Origin: an uncultured Fibrobacter sp. | GTDB taxonomy: Bacteria; Fibrobacterota; Fibrobacteria; Fibrobacterales; Fibrobacteraceae | NCBI RefSeq assembly: GCF_900316465.1 | Contig: NZ_ONDD01000015.1 | Location: 8,848 to 72,847 of the forward strand | Length of the DNA stretch: 64,000 nt | Reading direction: 5' to 3' | Part shown: positions 9,314 through 17,530 of the stretch, in pieces | Position numbering within the stretch: the first letter of the stretch is position 1 | Layout: every line of letters starts with the position of its first letter | Program-made: the position numbers and the translations under genes | The notes under the pieces: model-generated | What the model was told of the DNA's origin: nothing | The model's database searches: none | Seen by the model: only the letters and a program-made list of their open reading frames with translations

Positions 9314-9811
9314 ATGAAACAAAAACTTTTATTCTTCGCTGCCGCGGTTCTGCTTTTTGCCGCGTGCTCGGACGATTCTTCAATCCAGTCGAGTACGGAT
9401 AAGACGTCCAAGGTTACGACTTCGTGCAAGTTTGATGACTCCTGGTTCGAAGAAGCCTCTGCAAACGGTGGCTTTGCCTTGAAGAAAATGGCTTATGAGG
9501 AGTCGGAGCGGGAGCTGGGACGTAGTTTCTATGTCGTGGACCAGGAGGATTCTGTGCTTTTTGTGGTCACGGGAGTAGTTGATGCTTGCAATAGGTTGAT
9601 TCGTGATATAGGCATGCGCATGGAGGGCGATACGCTCTACGCGACCCTAAACTATGAGCCGGATGTGGGGACAAATTGCCTCTGTTTTTGGGTGGATATG
9701 TCGTTTACGGCAGCAAAAAAGTATGGATCAGCGAAGACGATAATTATTGGTGACGAGGTATTCCCGTACCGCGAAAAGGCTGAAAAGGCGGAATCTTCTT
9801 CGGAAGAGTGA
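9314..9811 (+). CDS. Small lipoprotein with CSDDSS start
   Basis: A 165-residue protein with a lipoprotein signal peptide; the lipobox LLFAAC gives a lipidated Cys19. Mature residues +2 to +6 are SDDSS, the acidic-serine signature shared with several other lipoproteins in this window. The remainder has two close cysteines (CLCF) and a charged C-terminus ending in EKAESSSEE. No domain was recognised. AGAGGAG precedes the ATG. It is a single-gene unit, bounded by its own promoter and a terminator at 9847. Confidence 0.8.
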   Translation: MKQKLLFFAAAVLLFAACSDDSSIQSSTDKTSKVTTSCKFDDSWFEEASANGGFALKKMAYEESERELGRSFYVVDQEDSVLFVVTGVVDACNRLIRDIGMRMEGDTLYATLNYEPDVGTNCLCFWVDMSFTAAKKYGSAKTIIIGDEVFPYREKAEKAESSSEE

Positions 9812-9846
9812 GTTTTGAGATTCTTTTACCAAAAAAACACCTTTTT

Positions 9847-9869
9847 GCCGGTCCGCCCGGCATTTTTTA
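9847..9869 (+). terminator. Rho-independent terminator
   Basis: GCCGG-TCCGC-CCGGC stem-loop followed by ATTTTTT, 35 bases after the 9314 lipoprotein gene. Confidence 0.75.
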
Positions 9870-9872
9870 TTA

Positions 9873-9880
9873 TATATTTG
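9873..9880 (+). promoter_or_regulatory. TATATTTG promoter element of the PDZ protein gene
   Basis: Exact TATATTTG immediately after the terminator T-run, 27 bases before the ATG at 9908; a clear AAGGAG ribosome binding site lies between. Confidence 0.55.
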
Positions 9881-9907
9881 CTACAGATAGATTTATAAGG
9901 AGTTCTT

Positions 9908-10720
9908 ATGAAAAAGTTTGTCAAGGCTTCTCTTGTTGCAGCCATGCTTGCTGCTCCGATCATGGCCGACGAAGAATTCGGCGGTATCGGTGTTACGATT
10001 TACCAGATTCGTGATGGCGTAAAGGTCGCCGAAGTGATTCCGGGTACTCCTGCTGCCGACACCAAGCTCCAGGCCGGTGACGTGATTACCGCTGTTGACG
10101 GTGTGAGCCTCAAGGGTAACGATATCGAAGCATCCAAGTCTATGCTCCGTGGTACGGTGAACAAGCCGCTTGAAATCACTTACGTGAGCGATGGCGAAAC
10201 TTATACCGCTACGATCCGTCGCGCCCAGATTACCGTGAAGGATTTGGAAAGCGCCAAGGTGGAATCCTGGTACAATAAGGCTGAATTCAACGCCCAGGAA
10301 CTCGAAACCTATGCAAGCGCAACCGAAAGCAACAACAAGCAGCTTGTTGCCGTGCTCCAACAGGGCTCGCTGGTTGCTTCTGATGCCAAGGTGCGTGCAA
10401 CAAACCTGAACGGCATTTATGTGGAACGCGTGAATGAATTTGCTCCGGCTCCCAAGGTGAATAGCAACATGAAGCCCTCTTCTGCTATGCTCAAGGGCTT
10501 TAGCCGCAAGGCCATTAGCTTTGACCTCAAGTCTGCCGGCACTGCAATCATTACGATTCTGAATTCCGACGGTGCCGAAGTGGCTTCTCTCCGCGCTGAC
10601 AATGCTCAGCCGGGCTTCAACACGCTTCGTTGGAATGGCGAAAACGTTCCGAGCGGTCGTTACCTTGTTCGTATTGACCACAACGGCTCCGTTTCCGGCA
10701 AGAACGCCGTGCTGAAGTAA
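9908..10720 (+). CDS. Secreted PDZ-domain protein with FlgD/T9SS-like C-terminal domain
   Basis: The 270-residue protein has a short signal peptide ending near MADEE. Residues about 22-100 form a PDZ domain: GGIGVTI, then VIPGTPAADTKLQAGDVITAVDGV. PDZ domains bind peptide ends or act as protease accessory domains; no protease domain is present. The last 75 residues (ISFDLKSAGTAIITILNSDG to the NGENVPSGRYLVRID block) resemble the FlgD-type or type IX secretion C-terminal beta-sandwich, so the protein may be exported through a Por-like system. That is inference. It is monocistronic, with a clear RBS and a strong terminator. Confidence 0.8.
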   Translation: MKKFVKASLVAAMLAAPIMADEEFGGIGVTIYQIRDGVKVAEVIPGTPAADTKLQAGDVITAVDGVSLKGNDIEASKSMLRGTVNKPLEITYVSDGETYTATIRRAQITVKDLESAKVESWYNKAEFNAQELETYASATESNNKQLVAVLQQGSLVASDAKVRATNLNGIYVERVNEFAPAPKVNSNMKPSSAMLKGFSRKAISFDLKSAGTAIITILNSDGAEVASLRADNAQPGFNTLRWNGENVPSGRYLVRIDHNGSVSGKNAVLK

Positions 10721-10745
10721 TTCAAGCGCTAATCGCTTTTCTTAC

Positions 10746-10777
10746 AACCTCCGACAAAAATCGGGGGTTTCTTTTTT
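10746..10777 (+). terminator. Rho-independent terminator
   Basis: Nine-pair stem AACCTCCGA / TCGGGGGTT (one G-T pair), loop CAAAAA, followed by TCTTTTTTT, 25 bases past the PDZ gene. Confidence 0.85.
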
Positions 10778-10802
10778 TGCATTTTTCTAAATTATCGCCA
10801 AC

Positions 10803-13268
10803 GTGATTTTATCTAGAACCCATCGTATTCTGTGGGCTTTTTTGGCATTATGGATTTTTGCCATCGCCACTCCGACCGCCTTCGGCCAGGAGATGACTCG
10901 CTTTGAACTCGAAGAGCGTGTACAAGAAGAAGAGGATACGACGGAAGTTGACTGGATGAACGACACGACCGGTGTGGATACCATTGAATACCGCGCCGTG
11001 GACTTGGTTTACGATGTCGATAAATCGACCTTTAACCTGAATAACAGTGCCCAGCTCAAGTACCGTACTGCTACGCTGGATGCCGACACGATTTTGTTTG
11101 ATCAGGAAAACAGTATTCTGGCGGCGACGGGCGATCCGGTGCTGCGCGAAACCAAGAACCCTTCGCTTTCGGGAATGCGGCTCAAGTACAACATGAAAAG
11201 CCGTATCGGTGAAATCTATTACGCGACTACCTACCAGGATAATCAGCAGCTGAACGGCATGGAAGTGCGAAGGCTTCCGGACCAAAGAATCCAGATTGCG
11301 CGTGGCGACTTCAGTACTTGTAACGACTCGACTCACCAGCACTTCTATTTCTACGGACGTCGCATGGTGGTAAAGCCTAAAGAGACGATTACTGCGCGTC
11401 CGGTGGTGCTGAATATTGCCGATGTGCCGGTGGCGGTGCTCCCGATGATTGTTGCGCCTTTGAAGAGTGGACGTAAGTCAGGTTTGTTGACTCCGAAGTT
11501 CGGTGGTGACCAAAAACAGGGTTACTACATGAGTAACCTCGGCTTTTATTATGCTGCAAACGACTACTGGGATGCAACGGTCAAGGGCGACATTATTGAA
11601 GGCGACGAAGCAAGGTTTGAACGCTCTACCTTGACGGGTGAGGTGCGATACAAGAAACGTTACGTACTCGATGGAAACGTGTCCTATACTTCGTACCTCG
11701 AAGAATTTGACATGGCGAACAGCGGTTACGATATCCGCTTTACGCATAACCAGAACTTGACTCCCGATGGCAAGCAGACGTTGAGTGGTTCGGGCTCCTT
11801 CGTCAGTAGCCAGAGTATCCGTAAAGACAAGGCTCTCGATGCCGAGACGATTTTGAACCAGCAAGCGAATGCGCAGTTGACTTATTCTGGCCGCTTTGGA
11901 ACGAACAAGAGCCTTACGGTGAAGGCTCGCCAGAACCACAACTTGGTGACGGACATGATGGAACGTGAAATTCCGGATATCCAGTACCGCATGAGTGGTC
12001 AGCTCTTTACTTTTGAACTGGATGAAGATGAAGAAGCGTATGAAGACGGCTCGTTCATAAGCTACCTTGAAAAGTTCAATTACAACTTTAACAACCGCTT
12101 TAACTATTACACCAAGCGAGCCCGCGATACGGTCAATGCCGTAGACACGACGGCAGAATATGTTGGCTATACGGGTACGTATTCTATGGATTACTCGGGT
12201 ACGCTGTTCGATGTCATCAATATCACGCCGCGTGCCACCTTTACGGGTTATTGGACTGGAACGGGTTGGATCAATCCCGAAGATTCACTCAAGTACCGCA
12301 AGCGCTACATGAGCCTTGATCCCGAACATGATGAATATGGCCAAGTGGCTTACAACCACAATTACAGCATTTCCGCCGACACAAAACTTTATGGTATTTG
12401 GGTTCCTGAAATTGGTCGATTTACGGGCGCAAGGCATGTGCTCTCGCCGAGTGTGTCTTACACGTATGCCCCAGAAATTGATACCGTGAAAAAGTTCGCC
12501 CCGCATCCGCTGTTGGGGCAGACTCCGTACCAGATTGAACAGAAGACCATTGGCTTTGGCCTCAACAATGACTTTGATATCAAGTACTTGAAGGTGGTAG
12601 GCCATGCGGCCGATACGACCAAGGGCGACACGGCGAAGGCGGTGGAAGACCAGTATGGTACACGTCGCTTGCTCACGACTCGCCACAACGTCTCGTATAA
12701 CTTTGCCGCAGATTCTCTGCAGTTCTCGGACATTACGTCTTCGTTCGGTTTCCAGATTTTGCCAGACTACTTGTTTACGATCAACACTCGCCATAGCGTG
12801 TATCACAAGTTCACCGAAGACCCGAACAAGGTGCAGATGCCGGAACTTATTTACTGGGGTTACGATTTTTCGAAACGCTTTAGCTGGAGTGGCGAATTCA
12901 ATGGTGGTCTTCCGTCGCAGTTGGGCAAGTACGAAATGCTCAAGTGGACCTTTGGCTTTGACTACAGCTACAGCTTTAGCAGTACTCGTGTGGCTCGAGA
13001 CTTGTTCCAGGACCGCGTGACCCATTCTACGGGAATTAGCGCGAGCTTGCAACCCACTAAGAACTGGGAAATGACTTACAGCACCCGTTACAACTATAAC
13101 GAAGGTCGCTTCGTGACGCATAGCTTTACTTTTAACCGTGTGTTGCACTGCTGGCAGCTTGACTTTAGCTGGACGCCGACGGGTCCTGCTGCGGGCTGGA
13201 GTTTCTCGATTTACGTGAGAGATTTGCCGGATATCAAGCTCAATGCGGGTAGCACGGAGACGAACTAA
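10803..13268 (+). CDS. lptD: LptD-like outer-membrane LPS assembly protein
   Basis: LptD is the outer-membrane barrel that inserts lipopolysaccharide. The 821-residue protein starts with GTG, has a signal peptide ending near TAFGQ, then an OstA/LptA-like jelly-roll region (about 50-230: LKYRTATLDADTILFD, GDPVLRE, LKYNMKSRIGEI). A long barrel follows, rich in alternating aromatic strands and ending in a typical terminal strand. This arrangement and length match the FCB-group LptD-like proteins (COG1452). No other lpt gene lies in the window. It is followed after 26 bases by maf; the 'envelope then division/shape genes' order maf-rodZ suggests a single transcript. Confidence 0.8.
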   Translation: MILSRTHRILWAFLALWIFAIATPTAFGQEMTRFELEERVQEEEDTTEVDWMNDTTGVDTIEYRAVDLVYDVDKSTFNLNNSAQLKYRTATLDADTILFDQENSILAATGDPVLRETKNPSLSGMRLKYNMKSRIGEIYYATTYQDNQQLNGMEVRRLPDQRIQIARGDFSTCNDSTHQHFYFYGRRMVVKPKETITARPVVLNIADVPVAVLPMIVAPLKSGRKSGLLTPKFGGDQKQGYYMSNLGFYYAANDYWDATVKGDIIEGDEARFERSTLTGEVRYKKRYVLDGNVSYTSYLEEFDMANSGYDIRFTHNQNLTPDGKQTLSGSGSFVSSQSIRKDKALDAETILNQQANAQLTYSGRFGTNKSLTVKARQNHNLVTDMMEREIPDIQYRMSGQLFTFELDEDEEAYEDGSFISYLEKFNYNFNNRFNYYTKRARDTVNAVDTTAEYVGYTGTYSMDYSGTLFDVINITPRATFTGYWTGTGWINPEDSLKYRKRYMSLDPEHDEYGQVAYNHNYSISADTKLYGIWVPEIGRFTGARHVLSPSVSYTYAPEIDTVKKFAPHPLLGQTPYQIEQKTIGFGLNNDFDIKYLKVVGHAADTTKGDTAKAVEDQYGTRRLLTTRHNVSYNFAADSLQFSDITSSFGFQILPDYLFTINTRHSVYHKFTEDPNKVQMPELIYWGYDFSKRFSWSGEFNGGLPSQLGKYEMLKWTFGFDYSYSFSSTRVARDLFQDRVTHSTGISASLQPTKNWEMTYSTRYNYNEGRFVTHSFTFNRVLHCWQLDFSWTPTGPAAGWSFSIYVRDLPDIKLNAGSTETN

Positions 13269-13294
13269 ACGAAAAAAAGTTTGGATGGAATGAG

Positions 13295-13867
13295 ATGGGT
13301 AAAACGAAAGTGATTCTGGCGAGCGGGTCTCCGCGGCGCAAAGAAATCTTGAACCTGATAGGCGTGAACTTTGAGGTGGTGGTCTCGAACGAAGAAGAAA
13401 AGCCGACTTCGACGAACCCGCTGGATTTTCCGAAAGAGAACGCCTCCATAAAGGCGCTTGCCGTTTCGCGCAAGATGCCTTCTGAAATCGTGCTTGGCTT
13501 TGACACTCTGGTGTTTCTGGACGGCCAGCCTTTGGGTAAGCCGCATTCCGAGGCGGAGGCCCTGGAAATGCTTTCGAAGCTTAATGGCAGATCGCACAAA
13601 GTAATAACTGGCGTGGCCATAGCCCATGGCGGACAAATTATTAAAGCGGAATGTGAGGAAACAGAGGTTGTTTTTAGAGACTGTTCCAAACAAGAACTCG
13701 AAAATTATGTAAATTCTAAGGACCCGATGGATAAGGCTGGCGCTTATGGAATTCAGACCGGTGGCGCAAGGCTTATCAAGGAAATCCGGGGGTGCTACTA
13801 CAACGTGGTGGGTTTGCCTGTAGCGCGGATGCTCGAGATGTTGGTTGATATGAAGGTAGAGGTATAA
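13295..13867 (+). CDS. maf: Maf nucleoside triphosphate pyrophosphatase
   Basis: Maf proteins hydrolyse dTTP/UTP or modified nucleotides and are linked to division arrest. The 190-residue protein shows the N-terminal phosphate-binding SGSPRRKEIL, the acidic LGFDTLVFLDGQPLGKP block with metal-binding Asp, and KAGAYGIQ. It is of normal length. Its TAA overlaps the ATG of the next gene by one base. Confidence 0.95.
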   Translation: MGKTKVILASGSPRRKEILNLIGVNFEVVVSNEEEKPTSTNPLDFPKENASIKALAVSRKMPSEIVLGFDTLVFLDGQPLGKPHSEAEALEMLSKLNGRSHKVITGVAIAHGGQIIKAECEETEVVFRDCSKQELENYVNSKDPMDKAGAYGIQTGGARLIKEIRGCYYNVVGLPVARMLEMLVDMKVEV

Positions 13868-14865
13868 TGTCTAATCCAGCAGAAGAAATACGACCCGAAG
13901 AAAAACTGGGTCAGTTTATTGCAAGAGTTCGTGAAAGCCGCAAGATGACGGTGGAAGAACTTGCTGATTCAATTAAGCTTGGTGTCTCTTATATTAAGGC
14001 GATTGAAGCAGGCGACTGGAGAACGTTCCCGGTGGCTGCTTATGTACGTGGTTATTTACGTTCTATTTCTCACGTTTTGAATTTGAATGCCGACCAGGTG
14101 CTCAAGGCTTACAATGCCGAAAGCGGTGCTCCGGTTGAAACTGATTTTAACGATGTGTCGGCGGGCCGCAAGCTTGCTCCTCTCAAAGAGGGTGAAATCA
14201 AGAAAAAGAGCATGGCTGTCCCCGTGGTGCTCGTGCTTCTCGTACTGGCATTCCTAGTCGCATCTCATTTCTTGGATTTGGAATCCTTGGCTCAGCAGTC
14301 TAACGAACAGCAGCCCGCAGAAAAGCTCCCGGTTGCTGTCGAAGATTCCATGACCCAGGAAATTCCGGATGGTGCCGAGGCTGTTCCGGCTGATTCCATG
14401 GCTGCGGTTGATACTGCCGCTAAGGATTCTTCTGCAAACCAGGTCGCTGCCAATACGACGGTGAGCCAGGCTGTGGTGGATTCGGCTATCAAGAAGTCTG
14501 ACTTGCCGGCATCTGCAACGATTTTCATTTCGTCTGATTCCAAGAAGGATACCGCAAAGGCTGCTGTTCCGACTACACCCAAGACTAGCAAGACGAATTT
14601 CGTGTTGATCGGTTCTGGTGAATCTCTTTCTTGGGTTGGCCTCAAGCGCCGCGAAGATGCTGATTCCTTCTTGAAGGAAGCAAACATTTCTAGAGCCGGT
14701 GTTCGCATGGTTTATAACACGAACGATACTTTGTGCGTAACTATCGGCGATCCGACGGCTATTGCCAAGATGCTCTTGAACGGTGTCGAAACTCCGCTCC
14801 CCGAAATGAAGTTCGGCCGCGTGACACGTTTCCGCGTGTATGGTGGCGTGATTGTTAAAAAGTAG
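13867..14865 (+). CDS. rodZ: RodZ-like helix-turn-helix membrane protein
   Basis: RodZ links MreB filaments to the wall-synthesis machinery in rod-shaped cells. The 332-residue protein has the HTH_25 domain at about 13-80 (LGQFIARVRESRKMTVEELA, AYVRGYLRSI), a single membrane segment near 117-137, a Ser/Ala/Thr-rich periplasmic linker (about 140-235) and a C-terminal DUF4115-like beta domain ending RFRVYGGVIVKK. This order is diagnostic for RodZ-type proteins, though related HTH-membrane proteins exist. The start overlaps the maf stop (TAATG). hisB follows after six bases. Confidence 0.85.
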   Translation: MSNPAEEIRPEEKLGQFIARVRESRKMTVEELADSIKLGVSYIKAIEAGDWRTFPVAAYVRGYLRSISHVLNLNADQVLKAYNAESGAPVETDFNDVSAGRKLAPLKEGEIKKKSMAVPVVLVLLVLAFLVASHFLDLESLAQQSNEQQPAEKLPVAVEDSMTQEIPDGAEAVPADSMAAVDTAAKDSSANQVAANTTVSQAVVDSAIKKSDLPASATIFISSDSKKDTAKAAVPTTPKTSKTNFVLIGSGESLSWVGLKRREDADSFLKEANISRAGVRMVYNTNDTLCVTIGDPTAIAKMLLNGVETPLPEMKFGRVTRFRVYGGVIVKK

Positions 14866-14871
14866 AGGTCT

Positions 14872-15459
14872 ATGATGCGTAGCACGACTCTCACTCGAAA
14901 GACCGGCGAAACCGATATTACCCTTTCTCTGAACCTGGATGATTCTACTCCGGGTAAGATTAGTTCCGGTAACGGCTTTCTGGACCACATGCTTAATTTG
15001 TTCCAAATTCATGGTGGAATCCACCTGGATTTGACTTGCGTGGGTGACGTCCATGTCGATATGCACCACAGCATGGAAGACATTGCGATTGTGCTTGGTC
15101 AGGCCTTGGTGGAATGCCTGGGCGACAAGAAGGGAATCGAACGCTACGGATTCTACTTTGTCCCGATGGACGAAGCTTTAAGCCGCGTTTGCATTGACTT
15201 CAGTAACCGCATTGGTTTTGTGTGGAACGTGAAGCTTCCGGCTGCCATGGCTGGCGGTATCGAAGCGAGCATGTTCGAACACTTCTTCAAGAGCCTTTGC
15301 GAAAATGCCCGCATGAACTTGCACGTGGAACTGTTCTATGGTAACGATAATCACCACTGCCTTGAAAGCATCTTCAAGGCGTTTGCTCGTGCAGTTGCGA
15401 TGGCCATTGCTCCGAGCCGTACCGTGAAGGGCATTCCCAGCAGCAAGGGCGTGCTGTAA
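14872..15459 (+). CDS. hisB: Imidazoleglycerol-phosphate dehydratase
   Basis: HisB catalyses the dehydration of imidazole glycerol phosphate in histidine synthesis. The 195-residue protein is the monofunctional type. It has FLDHML (about 42-47), the duplicated metal site HHSMEDIAI (65-73) and DNHHCLESIFKAFARA, and the typical C-terminal tail SSKGVL. All metal-binding histidines are present. No other his gene is nearby, so histidine genes are dispersed in this genome. It closes the maf-rodZ-hisB unit. Confidence 0.97.
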   Translation: MMRSTTLTRKTGETDITLSLNLDDSTPGKISSGNGFLDHMLNLFQIHGGIHLDLTCVGDVHVDMHHSMEDIAIVLGQALVECLGDKKGIERYGFYFVPMDEALSRVCIDFSNRIGFVWNVKLPAAMAGGIEASMFEHFFKSLCENARMNLHVELFYGNDNHHCLESIFKAFARAVAMAIAPSRTVKGIPSSKGVL

Positions 15460-15462
15460 TAA

Positions 15463-16056
15463 TTACAATTTCGGTACTCTGACTTTGTCGCCGGCGTTCA
15501 AGTGTTCAAGCACGACGCCGGCGTTTACTGATTGTAGAGCCGAGAGAACGTAGAAGCGGGGGAGTCCTTGGACTCCTGCGCCGTAAGTGCGCTTTAACAG
15601 CTTGAACAGGTCGTCGTCTTCGTTTGCGGTGACTGTCTTGTAAAGGCTAGCGTTAGAGGGGTCGGACTGTAGCTTGGAAAGGGCGGTCGCGAACCGGTCT
15701 GCAAAAAGTTCGGCGGAATTGTCTGCCTTGGGGGCACTTGCCTGTTTTGCTCCCGCGGACTTGCCTGCGTGGTTCGCCTTCGGGGCAGCCTCTTTTTTGC
15801 CCGTGACAGAGCCCGGCAGTTTGAAAACTGGGGCGTCGAATACGTTCATGTTGATTTTGGCTTCGGCGTCAGCGCCCTTTTTAATGGGCTCCAGTGCCAA
15901 AATAGAGTCTAGCGAGGCGATGTAGGCGCTGTCGGGCCATTCGGTGAGCGGCATTTTCTGATCGGTTACGATGATTTTTGCCACGGGAGGTTCGCTCTCG
16001 CAGGCGATAAAAAGAGACGGAATAATTGTAAAAAATGCCGTAGAAAATCTATTCAT
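15463..16056 (-). CDS. LysM-type lipoprotein
   Basis: The 197-residue protein has a signal peptide ending in the lipobox LFIAC, so Cys18 is likely lipidated. The middle is Ala/Lys-rich and of low complexity (about 85-110). The C-terminal 50 residues (TVTANEDDDLFKLLKRTYG to LEHLNAGDKVRVPKL) have the pattern of a LysM peptidoglycan-binding domain, with the typical ending 'L-x-x-G-x-x-V-x-V-P'. The start at 16056 is chosen for the signal peptide. It converges on hisB with only three bases between the genes. Function beyond wall binding is unknown. Confidence 0.7.
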   Translation of the reverse strand: MNRFSTAFFTIIPSLFIACESEPPVAKIIVTDQKMPLTEWPDSAYIASLDSILALEPIKKGADAEAKINMNVFDAPVFKLPGSVTGKKEAAPKANHAGKSAGAKQASAPKADNSAELFADRFATALSKLQSDPSNASLYKTVTANEDDDLFKLLKRTYGAGVQGLPRFYVLSALQSVNAGVVLEHLNAGDKVRVPKL

Positions 16057-16146
16057 GCTCCTAAAAATACCTAATTCCCTTGCCAAAATGGCGTATTTTT
16101 CTAAATTTTGGCTCTCAAAATCAACTACTTCATAGGAAGTTTAAAA

Positions 16147-16449
16147 ATGAAAGAAGGTATCCACCCTAACTATCAACCGGTCGTGTTCGTCGATGCGAAT
16201 ACGGGTAAAGAATACATCACCCGCTCCACGAAGTCTTCCGCCGAAAAGAAGACTATCGATGGTGTTGAATATAGCGTAATTTCCTTGGAAATTACGGCTG
16301 ATACCCATCCGTTCTGGACGGGCAAGCAGCATCGCGTGGATACGGCTGGCCGTATCGACCGCTTCAACAAGCGTTTCGCTGGCAACATCACTGGTGCAAA
16401 GCGTAAGACCCGCAAGGCTGCTCCTGCCAAGGCTGAAGACGCTGAATAA
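16147..16449 (+). CDS. rpmE2: 50S ribosomal protein L31, type B
   Basis: The 100-residue protein matches the type B (zinc-free) form of L31: MKEGIHPNYQPVVFVD, RSTKSS, then HPFWTGKQ and GRIDRFNKRF. It has no cysteine, so it lacks the zinc-binding CxxC pair of type A L31. A Lys/Ala-rich tail of about 18 residues extends the C-terminus. The start is the ATG after AGGAAGTTTAAAA. A terminator follows at 16466. Confidence 0.95.
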   Translation: MKEGIHPNYQPVVFVDANTGKEYITRSTKSSAEKKTIDGVEYSVISLEITADTHPFWTGKQHRVDTAGRIDRFNKRFAGNITGAKRKTRKAAPAKAEDAE

Positions 16450-16465
16450 TTACAGATAAATGAAC

Positions 16466-16495
16466 GGCTCCCTTTGGAAAGAGGGGGCCTTTCTT
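16466..16495 (+). terminator. Rho-independent terminator after L31
   Basis: Ten-pair stem GGCTCCCTTT / AGAGGGGGCC with three G-T pairs, loop GGAA, followed by TTTCTT. Confidence 0.7.
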
Positions 16496-16508
16496 CAAAA
16501 GGATTCAA

Positions 16509-17372
16509 ATGAAAAAGCAACTCTTTATTGGTGCAGCCGCTCTCGTGGCTATGGCTATGACCGGTTGCCAGAAGACTGGTACTATCGAAGGTGTCGTTCT
16601 TGATCCGTTTACCGGCAAGGCTATCGAAATGCCGACCGTTTGGATGGATTCTACCATTTTCGGTACCCAGAACCCGAAGTACCCGTACAAGGGCGAACTG
16701 CAGCAGGGTAAGTTCAAGTTTGAAAAGGTTCCCGTTGGCGAATACCTGATCAAGGCCCGTCGTTCCAAGTACATTCTCGGCCAGCAGAAGATTGCTACCG
16801 ACGAAAAGAACCCGAACCTCTCTGTGACTCTGTACGAATACAGCGACCAGATCAAGCCGGGTCTCTACAAGAGCGGTACGACCGAAGGTCCTGAAAAGAT
16901 TGATAACCAGTGGGTTGTCTATTCTACAAGCTGCAGCGAATCCGTTGCCGGTTACCGTTTGACCATGCCGATTGCTACCGATGCCGCCAAGGTTCCGGGC
17001 AAGAAGGACAAAAAGAAGAAGAAGAAGGCCGATAAGGGCGCAGCCAAGGTTTCTAGCCTCCCGGCTCCGTTGGCAGTGGACGCTGCACTCAACGTGTTCT
17101 ACGTGAATGCAAGCTCCGTGACTTCTCCGCTGGTCGTGACCTCCTACCCGGCTGTGGAAGGCAAGGTGGCTGACCATTCCGACTGCCAGGGCTTCGGCGC
17201 CGACGAAAAGACCGGTCTCTTTGTAGACAAGTCCAAGGGCACGACTCTGAATGTGGAATACAAGGCCGAAAACCTGTTCCAGGTGACGGGCACTCTTCCG
17301 TCTGGCAAGCAGATTCTTCAGCTCGCCCAGGATGGCAAGACCCTCCAGACCTACTACTTCCAGGTCAAGTAA
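16509..17372 (+). CDS. Lipoprotein with carboxypeptidase-regulatory-like domain
   Basis: A 287-residue protein with lipobox AMTGC (Cys20) and mature start CQKTG, which lacks the acidic-serine signature of other lipoproteins here. Residues about 22-120 (GTIEGVVLDPFTGKAIEMPTV to the PVGEYLIKARR block) form a CarboxypepD_reg-type beta-sandwich, common in surface and periplasmic proteins. Around residue 160-180 is a Lys-rich run (KKDKKKKKK). No enzyme domain was seen. It is a single gene between two terminators. Confidence 0.75.
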   Translation: MKKQLFIGAAALVAMAMTGCQKTGTIEGVVLDPFTGKAIEMPTVWMDSTIFGTQNPKYPYKGELQQGKFKFEKVPVGEYLIKARRSKYILGQQKIATDEKNPNLSVTLYEYSDQIKPGLYKSGTTEGPEKIDNQWVVYSTSCSESVAGYRLTMPIATDAAKVPGKKDKKKKKKADKGAAKVSSLPAPLAVDAALNVFYVNASSVTSPLVVTSYPAVEGKVADHSDCQGFGADEKTGLFVDKSKGTTLNVEYKAENLFQVTGTLPSGKQILQLAQDGKTLQTYYFQVK

Positions 17373-17413
17373 TTTTACGGCATAGGGCTTAGCCCTGTCT
17401 GTTGAATTTAGCG

Positions 17414-17439
17414 AAAGGCTCCGCTTTGCGGGGCCTTTT
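17414..17439 (+). terminator. Rho-independent terminator
   Basis: Eleven-pair stem AAAGGCTCCGC / GCGGGGCCTTT with loop TTT and a short T-run. Confidence 0.85.
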
Positions 17440-17530
17440 GCTGTATTGTGGGGCTGTTTTTTGCCGCGCAAGGCCTAGTGTAAAGAATTCGTTTGTTGAT
17501 TTTTCGGGGTGTTTTGTATAGATTAGGGAC

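Noticed and set aside
16108..16146. Earlier in-frame start of L31 at 16108
   Set aside because: The family starts with MKEGIHPNY, which matches the ATG at 16147 preceded by AGGAAG.
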